Below the pieces are notes generated by a model, which saw only the letters and a program-made list of their open reading frames with translations, was not told where the DNA came from and searched no databases. DNA of 64,000 nucleotides, taken from the NCBI RefSeq assembly GCF_900104725.1, contig NZ_LT629758.1:8332001-8396000 (forward strand). Direction: 5' to 3'. Positions 53,290 through 62,250 of the stretch are shown piece by piece; within the stretch, counting starts at the first letter, position 1; each line of letters starts with the position of its first letter. The DNA is from Actinoplanes derwentensis. GTDB taxonomy: Bacteria > Actinomycetota > Actinomycetes > Mycobacteriales > Micromonosporaceae. A program made the translations under genes and the position numbers.

Positions 53290-54587
53290 TGAGCCAGGCA
53301 GTTCTCGAGCCTGACGCCGCTTCCTCCCGCGGCATGGACCTGTTGCGGTTCGCCACCGCCGGCAGCGTCGACGACGGCAAGTCCACGCTCATCGGCCGGC
53401 TGCTGTTCGACACCAAGACGATCTTCGAGGACCAGCTGGAGGCCGTCGAGGCGGCCAGCGCGTCCCGGGGTGACGAGTACACCAACCTCGCTCTGCTCAC
53501 CGACGGCCTGCGTGCCGAGCGGGAGCAGGGCATCACCATCGACGTGGCGTACCGCTACTTCGCGACGCCGCGGCGCAAGTTCATCATCGCCGACACCCCG
53601 GGTCACATCCAGTACACCCGGAACATGGTGACCGGCGCATCCACCGCGGATCTGGCGCTGATCCTGGTCGACGCCCGTAAGGGCCTGGTCGAGCAGTCCC
53701 GGCGGCACGCCTTCCTGACCAGTCTGCTGCGGGTGCCGCACCTGGTGCTCTGCGTGAACAAGATGGATCTGGTCGACTGGGACCAGCAGGTCTTCGAGCG
53801 GATCGCCGACGAGTTCACCTCGTTCGCGGCCAAGCTCGACGCGCCCGACCTGACGATCATCCCGATCTCCGCGCTCAACGGCGACAACATCGCCAGCCGG
53901 TCGGAGAACACCCCGTGGTACGAGGGGCCGTCCCTGCTGCACCACCTGGAGCACGTGCACATCGCCAGCGACCGGAACCTGGTCGACGTGCGCTTCCCGG
54001 TGCAGTACGTGATCCGCCCCCAGTCCACCACGGTCACCGACTACCGGGGTTACGCCGGTCAGGTGGCCTCCGGCATCCTCAAGCCCGGCGACGACGTGAT
54101 GGTCCTGCCCTCCGGCCTGACCAGCACGATCGCGGCGATCGAGACGGCGGACGGCCCGGTCGCCGAGGCGTTCCCGCCGATGTCGGTGACGGTCCGGCTG
54201 AACGACGAGATCGACATCTCGCGCGGTGACCTGATCTGCCGGCCGAACAACGCGCCGGCCGTCGCCCAGGACATCGAGGCGATGATCTGCTGGATGGACG
54301 AGACGGCCCCGCTGCGGGTCGGCGGCAAGTACGCGATCAAGCACACCACCCGGACCGCCCGGACCGTGGTGCGCGGGCTGCAGTACCGCCTCGACGTGAA
54401 CACGCTGCACCGCGACGACTCGGCCGGCGAGCTGAAGCTCAACGAGATCGGCCGGGTCAAGCTGCGCACCACGGTGCCGTTGCTGGCCGACGAGTACCGC
54501 CGGAACCGCACGACCGGCGGGTTCATCCTGATCGACGAGAGCACCAACCGTACGGTCGGCGCTGGAATGATCATCGAGGCCCGCTAG
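53289..54587 (+). CDS. cysN: Sulfate adenylyltransferase subunit 1 (GTPase)
   Basis: 432 residues. EF-Tu-like GTPase: TAGSVDDGKSTLIGRLL (G1), REQGITIDVAYRYF (G2), ADTPGHIQYTRNM (G3), VNKMDL (G4), then two beta-barrel domains. GTP hydrolysis drives APS synthesis by CysD. There is no fused APS kinase (CysC) domain, unlike the mycobacterial CysNC. It ends tail-to-tail with the next gene, overlapping by 4 nt. Confidence 0.96.
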   Translation: MSQAVLEPDAASSRGMDLLRFATAGSVDDGKSTLIGRLLFDTKTIFEDQLEAVEAASASRGDEYTNLALLTDGLRAEREQGITIDVAYRYFATPRRKFIIADTPGHIQYTRNMVTGASTADLALILVDARKGLVEQSRRHAFLTSLLRVPHLVLCVNKMDLVDWDQQVFERIADEFTSFAAKLDAPDLTIIPISALNGDNIASRSENTPWYEGPSLLHHLEHVHIASDRNLVDVRFPVQYVIRPQSTTVTDYRGYAGQVASGILKPGDDVMVLPSGLTSTIAAIETADGPVAEAFPPMSVTVRLNDEIDISRGDLICRPNNAPAVAQDIEAMICWMDETAPLRVGGKYAIKHTTRTARTVVRGLQYRLDVNTLHRDDSAGELKLNEIGRVKLRTTVPLLADEYRRNRTTGGFILIDESTNRTVGAGMIIEAR

Positions 54588-55378
54588 GGCCTGATCGTCG
54601 CCCACACCACCTTGCCGGTCTCGGCCGGCACGGCACCCCACAGGGTGGCGGCCTCCTGAACCGTCCGCAGCCCGCGGCCCCGCTCGTCGAGCGGCAGGTC
54701 CGGGCGCGGACGGGACGGCCGCATCACCCGGGGCAGCCGCGGATTGCCGTCGGCGACCGTCAGGTGCAGGCCGGACCCGCGCCGGCTCACCACCACCCGG
54801 ATCTCGGTGCCGGCGTGCTCGACAGCGTTGGTCACCAACTCGGAGACCACCGCCCGGCTCCGGTGCAGCAGATGGACCAGCCCCCAGGCCAGGCAGGCGT
54901 CGCTGACCAGGTTGCGGGCCGCGCACGGCGCCTCGGTCTCCGGCCGCAGGGTCGCGCTCAGCCGCTCGTCACCGGGGATCCGGCCGGCCAGCGCCACCCG
55001 GGCCTGCCGCACCTTGGCGTAGACCGGCAGGTACCGCCCGGCGCACAGCCGTTGCATGCGATCGGCGAGGGGCAGATCGGGTGGTACGCAGATGGCCAGG
55101 TGCACCGGCGGCTCCAGCCCGGCCGCGAGCTGCCGGGCGGTCATCCAGGTGGGAGTGCTCTCGCTGTGCGGGTCGGTCAGGCCGGTCAGGTCCACGATCA
55201 GGCCGTCGGGGTGCTCGGTGAGGCATCGTCGCAGCGTGGTGGCCACACTGAGGCGCAGTTGCTCGTCCCACGGCCCGCGGACCGTGAGAAGCGAGACCGC
55301 GGCGTTGTCGTCGGCATCGACGCTGACGATGACACCTCGGTCGGTGTCATCGTGAAGATACGGTGGGCTTACCCCCAT
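54584..55378 (-). CDS. STAS-like domain fused to a serine-kinase-type ATPase (anti-sigma related)
   Basis: 264 residues; TATCGT is 6 nt before ATG 55378. The N-terminal ~110 residues look like a STAS domain (LLTVRGPWDEQLRLSVATTLRRCLTEHPDGLIVDLTGLTDPHSES). The C-terminal HATPase_c_2 domain has SRAVVSELVTNAVEHAGTEIRVVV (N-box), VADGNPRLP and DERGRGLRTVQEAATLWG (G2 box). The fold is that of RsbW/SpoIIAB, so it may phosphorylate an anti-anti-sigma partner or bind a sigma factor. Having both domains on one chain is unusual but seen in actinomycetes. Confidence 0.87.
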   Translation of the reverse strand: MGVSPPYLHDDTDRGVIVSVDADDNAAVSLLTVRGPWDEQLRLSVATTLRRCLTEHPDGLIVDLTGLTDPHSESTPTWMTARQLAAGLEPPVHLAICVPPDLPLADRMQRLCAGRYLPVYAKVRQARVALAGRIPGDERLSATLRPETEAPCAARNLVSDACLAWGLVHLLHRSRAVVSELVTNAVEHAGTEIRVVVSRRGSGLHLTVADGNPRLPRVMRPSRPRPDLPLDERGRGLRTVQEAATLWGAVPAETGKVVWATIRP

Positions 55379-55452
55379 GGGGCCACGATATCCGCCGCCC
55401 GTCCGGTGAGCCTCGCCCCTCGCTCGTGTGGGTGATCAGGTGAAAGGCTGAC

Positions 55453-55476
55453 GGCCACCCCCGGTTGAGGGTGGCC
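55453..55476 (-). terminator. Hairpin terminator of galK
   Basis: GGCCACCC and GGGTGGCC with an 8-nt loop, 10 nt past the galK stop on the minus strand. No T run. Confidence 0.6.
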
Positions 55477-55485
55477 GGCCACTCG

Positions 55486-56628
55486 TCAGAGCCGGGTCGC
55501 GCCCGGTCCGGCGGTCGCCACCCAGCTGGTGGGGGCGGAGAATTCCTTCTTTCGGTACGCGTCGGCCACGGCGGCCGCGGTCGCCTCGGCCCGATCGGCG
55601 TCGATCAGGGCCAGCACACAGCCACCGAACCCACCGCCGGTCATCCGGGCCCCGTGGGCACCGGCGTCCAGCGCGGCCTGCACGGCCGTGTCCACCTGGT
55701 CCACGGTGATCTCGAAGTCGTCGCGCATCGAGGCGTGCGAGGCGGTCAGCAGCGGGCCGATCTCCCGGACCCGGCCCGCACGCAGCAGTTCGACGGTGTC
55801 CAGCACCCGCTGGTTCTCGGTGATGATGTGCCGGGCCCGGCGGCGCAGCACGTCGTCGCCGAGTTTCTCCAGGGCGCCGGCCAGGTCGGCGGTGGCGACG
55901 TCGCGCAGCGCCTTCACACCCAGCGCCTCGGCGGCGGCCTCACAGCTCTTGCGGCGTGCGCCGTACTCGCCGTCGACGTGCTGGTGCGGGGCGTTGCTGT
56001 TGATCACCAGGATGGCCAGGCCCTGCCCGTCCAGGTCGAACGGGATCTGCTCGATCTGGTAGCTGCGGCAGTCCAGGAACAGCGCCCGGCCCTCCTGACA
56101 GCGGATCGAGGCGGATTGGTCGAGGATGCCGGTGGGCGCTCCGACGTAGACGTTCTCGGCCCGCTGCGCGATGGCCGGCCGCCGTTCCAGGGGCACGTCC
56201 AGCCCGCCCAGGTCGATCAGGGCGGTGAGTACCGCCGACTCCAGGGCGGCCGAGGAGGACAGCCCGGAGCCGAGCGGCACGTCGGAGGCGAGCGCGATGC
56301 GGACCGGCGGAACCTCGAAGCCGGCGTCCTGCAGCGCCCAGACGATCCCGGCGACGTAGGCCCCCCAGCCGGTCACCGCACCCGGCTCGGTGACACCGAA
56401 CGTGACCGGATCGGGTGCCAGCGTCGAACAGACCGACCACTGGCCGTCCGGAGCGGGGCCGACGGCCGCGATGGTGCGCTGCGGCAGGGCGAAGGGCAGC
56501 ACGAACCCGTCGTTGTAGTCGGTGTGCTCACCGATCAGGTTGACCCGCCCGGGAGCCGCCCAGAGCCCGGCCGGCTCGGTCCCGTAGGCCTCGGTGAATG
56601 CCGCCTGAGCGGCTGAAATGATGCTCAT
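55486..56628 (-). CDS. galK: Galactokinase
   Basis: 380 residues from ATG 56628 (MSIISAAQAAFTEAYG), with AAAGG upstream; the 31-codon extension is rejected. GRVNLIGEHTDYNDGFVLPFAL is the galactokinase signature, DVPLGSGLSSSAALESAV the GHMP phosphate loop and ARMTGGGFGGCVLAL motif 3. It phosphorylates galactose. It lies 55 nt after galE on the same strand; galT is not in the window. Confidence 0.95.
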   Translation of the reverse strand: MSIISAAQAAFTEAYGTEPAGLWAAPGRVNLIGEHTDYNDGFVLPFALPQRTIAAVGPAPDGQWSVCSTLAPDPVTFGVTEPGAVTGWGAYVAGIVWALQDAGFEVPPVRIALASDVPLGSGLSSSAALESAVLTALIDLGGLDVPLERRPAIAQRAENVYVGAPTGILDQSASIRCQEGRALFLDCRSYQIEQIPFDLDGQGLAILVINSNAPHQHVDGEYGARRKSCEAAAEALGVKALRDVATADLAGALEKLGDDVLRRRARHIITENQRVLDTVELLRAGRVREIGPLLTASHASMRDDFEITVDQVDTAVQAALDAGAHGARMTGGGFGGCVLALIDADRAEATAAAVADAYRKKEFSAPTSWVATAGPGATRL

Positions 56629-56683
56629 GCTGTGCCTTTCTGGGCATGAACTCCCGGCCCTTGCTTCGCTGCGGTGCAGTCGC

Positions 56684-57658
56684 TCATGCCACATGCTTCC
56701 GGTAGAAGGTCCAGGCGTCACCGATCATGTCCTGCAAGGTGTTCTTGGCCGGAACCCAGCCCAGGTCCTCGCGGGCCCGGTCGGACGAGGCGACCAGGGT
56801 AGCCGGGTCGCCGTCGCGCCGGGCGGCGATCTCCACCGGGATCTCGGCGCCGGTGACCTCGCGGGCCGCCTCGACGACCTGTTTGTTGGAGAACCCGTTG
56901 CCGTTGCCCAGGTTGTAGACCCGGTGCTCGCCGGCGACGGTCGCGCCCAGCGCCAGCAGGTGGGCCCGCGCCAGGTCCTCGACGTGGATGTAGTCGCGCA
57001 CGCAGGTGCCGTCGACGGTGGGGTAGTCGTCGCCGAAGAGCTGCAGTTTCTCCCGCTTGCCCGCGGCCACCTGCAGGGTGATCGGGATCAGGTGGGTCTC
57101 CGGGTCGTGCCGCTCACCGATCTCGTGATCACCGGCGATGTAGGCACCGGCCACGTTGAAGTAGCGCAGCGACACCGCAGCGAGCCCGTGGGCGAACGCC
57201 TCGGAGGTCAGGGCCAGGTCGAAGGTCAGCTTGGTGGACCCGTACGTGCTGGTCGGGGCCTTGATCGCGGACTCGGTGATGGGCAGCTCGACGGGGTTGC
57301 CGTAGACCGCCGCAGTGGACGAGAAGATCACCCGGGGCACCTCGGCGGCGCGGATCGCGTCGAGCAGGGCCAGCGACTTCACCACGTTCTCGTGCCAGTA
57401 GAGCTCGGGTCTGGCCATCGACTCACCGGCCGCGATCAGCCCGGCGAAGTGCAGGACGGCGTCGAAGCCGGCGTCCGGGGTCAGCACCCGGTCGGCGTCG
57501 GCGATGTCGCCCTCGACGAAGGTGGCGTCCGGAGCGATGGCCTCCCGGAATCCGGTGCGCAGATTGTCCAGCACGACCACTTCGTGGCCCGCGTCCAGCA
57601 ACAGCCTGCTGGTCACGCTGCCGATATAGCCGGCACCGCCGGTGACGAGCAATTTCAC
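56684..57658 (-). CDS. galE: UDP-glucose 4-epimerase
   Basis: 324 residues from ATG 57658. LLVTGGAGYIGSVTSRLLL is the NAD Rossmann loop; FSSTAAVYGNP, TYGSTKL (YxxxK) and RYFNVAGA are in place, and the C-terminus YNLGNGNGFSNKQVVEAAREVTG completes the extended SDR. It interconverts UDP-Glc and UDP-Gal, linking galK to GalU. The promoter and a palindrome lie just upstream. Confidence 0.95.
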   Translation of the reverse strand: MKLLVTGGAGYIGSVTSRLLLDAGHEVVVLDNLRTGFREAIAPDATFVEGDIADADRVLTPDAGFDAVLHFAGLIAAGESMARPELYWHENVVKSLALLDAIRAAEVPRVIFSSTAAVYGNPVELPITESAIKAPTSTYGSTKLTFDLALTSEAFAHGLAAVSLRYFNVAGAYIAGDHEIGERHDPETHLIPITLQVAAGKREKLQLFGDDYPTVDGTCVRDYIHVEDLARAHLLALGATVAGEHRVYNLGNGNGFSNKQVVEAAREVTGAEIPVEIAARRDGDPATLVASSDRAREDLGWVPAKNTLQDMIGDAWTFYRKHVA

Positions 57659-57672
57659 GGCTCAGGCCCTTC

Positions 57673-57688
57673 TCTCTGGTCCCAGAGA
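57673..57688. promoter_or_regulatory. Operator-like palindrome at the galE transcription start
   Basis: TCTCTGGTCCCAGAGA is a perfect 7-bp inverted repeat around TC. It lies directly downstream of the predicted -10 box, over the expected start point, 15 nt before the galE ATG. That is the usual place for a repressor site. No regulator is encoded alongside. Confidence 0.6.
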
Positions 57689-57692
57689 TCCT

Positions 57693-57721
57693 AGAATTCC
57701 CCAGAAACGCTCATAGGTCAA
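57693..57721 (-). promoter_or_regulatory. galE-galK promoter
   Basis: On the minus strand, TTGACC (57716-57721), a 17-nt spacer and AATTCT (57693-57698). Spacing is ideal for a housekeeping sigma factor, and the predicted start falls inside the palindrome. Confidence 0.6.
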
Positions 57722-57750
57722 CAGGTTCGAACATTAGCGCGACCGGGTAG

Positions 57751-58818
<1,068 letters not shown>

Positions 58819-58823
58819 GCGCG

Positions 58824-59354
58824 ATGTCCCACCCGGACGTCACCCGCATCGGCCTGGCCATCGACATCCCCGAACCCTGGGGCTCGGTGCTCACCCGTCG
58901 TCGTGCCGACGCCGGTGATCCACAGGCCGCCTACACGCCGGCGCACGTCACCCTCCTCGGGCCCACCGAGGTGGCGGCCGACGCGCTGCCGGCCATCGAG
59001 AAACATCTCGAGGCGCTCGCGTCGGCCCAGCAGCCGTTCACCATCCACCTGCGGGGGACCGGCACGTTCCGGCCGATCACCGAGGTGGTGTTCGTGACCC
59101 TGGCGCAGGGGATCAGCGAGTGTGAGCTGCTGGCCGAGGCGATCACCCGGTCCGAGGACATCCACCGGGACACCCGCTTCCCGTACCATCCGCACGTGAC
59201 GATCGCGCAGGACGTGCCGGCCACCGCGCTGGACGCGGCCTTCGAGGATCTGGCCGGTTTCTCGGCCCGGTTCGAGGTCTCCTCCTTCACCCTGTTCTCG
59301 CACGGTGGTGAAGGACCGTGGCGACCGCGCCGGGACTTCCCACTGGGGACCTGA
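58824..59354 (+). CDS. 2'-5' RNA ligase-family (2H phosphoesterase) protein
   Basis: 176 residues. Two HxT motifs, AHVTLL and PHVTIA, form the 2H active site at about residues 41 and 128. RIGLAIDIPEPWGSVLTRRR starts the fold. Members act on 2',3'-cyclic phosphates or join RNA ends. It lies 5 nt after trpS, so cotranscription is likely. Substrate unknown. Confidence 0.9.
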   Translation: MSHPDVTRIGLAIDIPEPWGSVLTRRRADAGDPQAAYTPAHVTLLGPTEVAADALPAIEKHLEALASAQQPFTIHLRGTGTFRPITEVVFVTLAQGISECELLAEAITRSEDIHRDTRFPYHPHVTIAQDVPATALDAAFEDLAGFSARFEVSSFTLFSHGGEGPWRPRRDFPLGT

Positions 59355-59375
59355 CGTGTCCGATACGGTCGGCCG

Positions 59376-60296
59376 GTGAATCCGATCGATCGGGCGCTCG
59401 TCGCGACCGAAGCCAAGATCATGGCCGTGCGGTACCGGTCGCCGTACTTCGATCACTTCTGCCGGGCGATCCTGCGGTACGAGGATGTCCAAGGTGGCCG
59501 GCTCGCCGCGGCGATCGCCTACTACGGATTCTTCGCCGTCTTCGCGCTGCTGCTGATCGGTTACTCGATCTTCGGCTGGCTGCTGACCAACAACGTCGAA
59601 CTGCTCGACCTGGTCCGGGACTTCCTGCGCCAGAACCTGCCGTTCCTCGACGTGCAGGCGATCATGGAGAGCAAGGGCAGCGTCGGCCTGGTGGGCCTGG
59701 CCGGCCTGACCTTCACCGGGATCGGCTGGGTCGAGGCGATCCGCTCCTCGCAGCGGCTCATCTGGCGGCTGAACGAGCAGCCCGGCTACATCGGCGTCCG
59801 TCAGGCCGTCGACCTGATGGTGCTGATCGGCCTGCTGCTCCTGCTGGTTCTCTCCCAGCTCGCCGTCTACGGCCTGGAGCGCCTGCTGCACTGGCTGGCC
59901 GGTGGCGGCTTCACGGTCGTCCTGTCGATCGTCAGCTGGGTGCTCACCTTCGGCGTCAACCTGGTGCTGGCGACCGCGCTGCTGGCCGCGGTCCCCCGGC
60001 TGAAGATGACCGCCCGGCGGATGTTGCCGCCGGTGCTCCAGGTCGGGATCGGCCTGCTGCTGCTCAACACGGTGGGCAAGTCGTTCGTCGGGCTGGTCGA
60101 GCGGAACCCGGCGTACGGCCTGGTCGGTTCGGCCGTCGGCGCCCTGGTCTACCTCTACGTCTTCAACCAGCTGCTGCTCTTCGGGGCGGCCTGGGCGGCG
60201 ACCAGCCCACACGGCCGGGTGGTCGATCTGTCGGCTGATGACAAGACCGCCCCGGTGGGGCAAAACACCTGGATTCGCCACTCCCGCCCGACATGA
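59376..60296 (+). CDS. YihY/BrkB-family membrane protein
   Basis: 306 residues from GTG 59376, 6 nt after TACGGT. RLAAAIAYYGFFAVFALLLIGYSIFG is the BrkB N-terminal signature; six spans follow with PRLKMTARRMLPPVLQVGIGLLLLNTVG and a polar GKSF..NPAYGLVGSAVGALVYLYVFNQLLLFGAAW. The family was once called RNase BN in error; it is an inner-membrane protein of unknown role. A YihY-SCO4848 arrangement is also known in Streptomyces. Confidence 0.93.
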   Translation: MNPIDRALVATEAKIMAVRYRSPYFDHFCRAILRYEDVQGGRLAAAIAYYGFFAVFALLLIGYSIFGWLLTNNVELLDLVRDFLRQNLPFLDVQAIMESKGSVGLVGLAGLTFTGIGWVEAIRSSQRLIWRLNEQPGYIGVRQAVDLMVLIGLLLLLVLSQLAVYGLERLLHWLAGGGFTVVLSIVSWVLTFGVNLVLATALLAAVPRLKMTARRMLPPVLQVGIGLLLLNTVGKSFVGLVERNPAYGLVGSAVGALVYLYVFNQLLLFGAAWAATSPHGRVVDLSADDKTAPVGQNTWIRHSRPT

Positions 60297-60303
60297 TGAG
60301 CCG

Positions 60304-60672
60304 GTGGGCACACTCGTGACGTTGCACCTGCCGCCGGGCTCGCCGCTCGCCGGGCAGCCGTGGGTGATCACCATCGCCTCACCGGGCGATCCGGAGGACT
60401 GGGAGCCGGTCGTCTGCGGGCCGTACGAGCGCGACCACGCGCTCGCCCTGGCCCGCGCGGTGGTGGCCGACGACGACCTGACGGCCGTGGTCGAGCCGCT
60501 GCTGCCGCTGGACGGGGTGGCGGCGATCAACCGGGCGATCGAGGCGGCCCGTACGCCGGCCGAGGAGGACTTCCCGCCGCAGGTGGTTCAGAAGCATCCT
60601 GGTGCCCCGCCGGAGCCCGCGGAGGTCCGGGCCGGCTGGCGGCGGATCGCTGCTGGGATACTGGGCGTGTGA
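60304..60672 (+). CDS. Hypothetical protein, 122 aa
   Basis: GTG 60304 begins VGTLVTLHLPPGSPLAGQPWVITIASPGDPEDWEPVVCGPYERDHALALARAVVADDDLTAVVEPLLP. The rest is soluble and acidic, ending RAGWRRIAAGILGV. A conserved-looking alpha/beta protein without a family I can name. The stop overlaps the next gene (TGATG), and it starts 8 nt after BrkB, so all three are probably one operon. Confidence 0.78.
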   Translation: MGTLVTLHLPPGSPLAGQPWVITIASPGDPEDWEPVVCGPYERDHALALARAVVADDDLTAVVEPLLPLDGVAAINRAIEAARTPAEEDFPPQVVQKHPGAPPEPAEVRAGWRRIAAGILGV

Positions 60673-60905
60673 TGATCAACAAGCGGTGGTCGGCGTTCCT
60701 GATCGCGGTCGGCCTGTGGACCTGGCTGATCTGGCCCCGTTTCGGGCTGGCCATCTGGAACGACGACCGGTCCTTCGCGGCCGGGTCGCCGACCGCGTTC
60801 CTGTGGGTTCACGCGCTGTTGATCGGTGCGTCACTGGCGATCGGGACCACGGTGGGTGTCCTCGGGATCACGGCCTGGCGGCGGGCACCGCGAGCGGAAG
60901 ATTAA
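60672..60905 (+). CDS. SCO4848-family small membrane protein
   Basis: 77 residues; ATG 60672 shares a base with the previous stop. Two spans: WSAFLIAVGLWTWLIWPRFGLAIWND and AFLWVHALLIGASLAIGTTVGVLGITAWRR. The W-x-W-x-I-W and PTAFLWVH features match the SCO4848 family, which in Streptomyces also lies beside YihY. Function unknown. Confidence 0.85.
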   Translation: MINKRWSAFLIAVGLWTWLIWPRFGLAIWNDDRSFAAGSPTAFLWVHALLIGASLAIGTTVGVLGITAWRRAPRAED

Positions 60906-61104
60906 CTGCCTGTTTCCGGCCCCGGGCGCAATTCCCTCCTGAACCAGCCGAAAGCGGCGTCCCCAACGCTGAGTGATTGCGGTGGTATAACGGTGCGCCA
61001 ACAGTCCGTACCGATGTCCTGACGGGCCTACGGGCCGGGGATACGCTCCCGACCTGAGATTCACCCGGGTACTCGAGCCTCGGTGTCAGCGGAAGGAGGG
61101 CGTC

Positions 61105-62199
61105 TTGCGCCCAGTACGTGGGAAGCGGATCGTGGCGATTCTCGCGGCAGGTGGGCTGACGCTCGCTGCCGCCGCCTGTGGTGAGGCCCCGGCTGAGACT
61201 CCGGCGGCGAGTGGCAGCAGTGCCGCGGCCGCCGCTTACAAGGCCTGCATGGTCACCGACCTCGGAGGCATCGACGACAAGTCGTTCAACGCCTCCGCCT
61301 GGGCCGGCCTCCAGGCCGCTCAGAAAGAGGTCAGCAACGTCGACCCGAAGTACGTGGCGTCCTCCTCCGAGGCCGACTACGAGCCGGGTCTGCGCAGCTA
61401 CGTCTCGCAGAGCTGCAACTTCATCCTGGCCGTCGGTGGCCTGATGGGTGAGGTGACCACCAAGGTCGCCAAGGAGAGCGCCACCTCGCAGTTCGCGATC
61501 GTGGACAGCAACAGCGGCAACAGCAACGTCTTCCCGATGCAGTTCGCCACCCACCAGGCCTCGTTCCTGGCCGGCTACCTCGCCGCGGGTTACTCGAAGT
61601 CCGGCAAGGTCGGCACCTACGGCGGTCTGAAGATCGCCCCGGTGACCATCTTCATGGACGGTTTCGCCGACGGCGTCGCGCACTACAACGAGGTCAAGGG
61701 CAAGAAGGTCGAGGTTCTGGGCTGGAACAAGGCCTCCCAGAACGGCACCTTCGCCGAGAGCTTCATCGACCAGGCCAAGGGCAAGTCGGTCACCGAGACC
61801 CTGGTCTCGCAGGGCGCCGACGTGATCATGCCGGTCGCCGGTGGCACCGGCCTCGGCACCGCTCAGGTCGCCAAGGACTCGGCCGGCAAGGTCTCGGTCA
61901 TCTGGGTCGACCAGGACGGCTGCACCAGCGCCGCGCAGTACTGTGACGTGTTCCTGAGCACCGTGGTCAAGAACATCGAAGAGGCCGTCAAGGAAGCCGT
62001 CGTCAAGGGCGCCAAGGGTGAGAGCCTGTCGGCGACGACGGGCTACGTCGGTGACCTGTCGAACGACGGTGTCTCGCTCGCCGAGTTCCACAGCTTCGAC
62101 AGCAAGGTCGACGCCGCGCTCAAGACCGAGCTGGAGACCCTCAAAGCCGACGTGATCTCCGGCAAGGTGAAGGTCGAGTCGGCCTCCGCGCCTAAGTGA
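61105..62199 (+). CDS. BMP-family ABC transporter substrate-binding lipoprotein
   Basis: 364 residues from TTG 61105, with GGAAGGAGGG 4 nt upstream. Signal peptide with lipobox LAAAAC (Cys ~28). The domain has CMVTDLGGIDDKSFNASAWAGLQAAQ, SYVSQSCNFILAVG, FAIVDSNS, HQASFLAGYLAAGYSKSGKVGTYGG, and GADVIMPVAGGTGLGTAQ. These are hallmarks of BmpA/PnrA-like purine-nucleoside binding proteins. It feeds the ATPase and permease that follow. Confidence 0.94.
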   Translation: MRPVRGKRIVAILAAGGLTLAAAACGEAPAETPAASGSSAAAAAYKACMVTDLGGIDDKSFNASAWAGLQAAQKEVSNVDPKYVASSSEADYEPGLRSYVSQSCNFILAVGGLMGEVTTKVAKESATSQFAIVDSNSGNSNVFPMQFATHQASFLAGYLAAGYSKSGKVGTYGGLKIAPVTIFMDGFADGVAHYNEVKGKKVEVLGWNKASQNGTFAESFIDQAKGKSVTETLVSQGADVIMPVAGGTGLGTAQVAKDSAGKVSVIWVDQDGCTSAAQYCDVFLSTVVKNIEEAVKEAVVKGAKGESLSATTGYVGDLSNDGVSLAEFHSFDSKVDAALKTELETLKADVISGKVKVESASAPK

Positions 62200-62250
62200 C
62201 CCTCGGGTAGGTAACATCTGGCCGCCGCGAGGCCGCGGGTTTCACGACCC

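Noticed and set aside
57725..57736. TTCGAA palindrome upstream of trpS/galE considered as an SOS box
   Set aside because: GTTCGAAC lacks the 4-nt spacer between half-sites needed for the actinobacterial LexA consensus.
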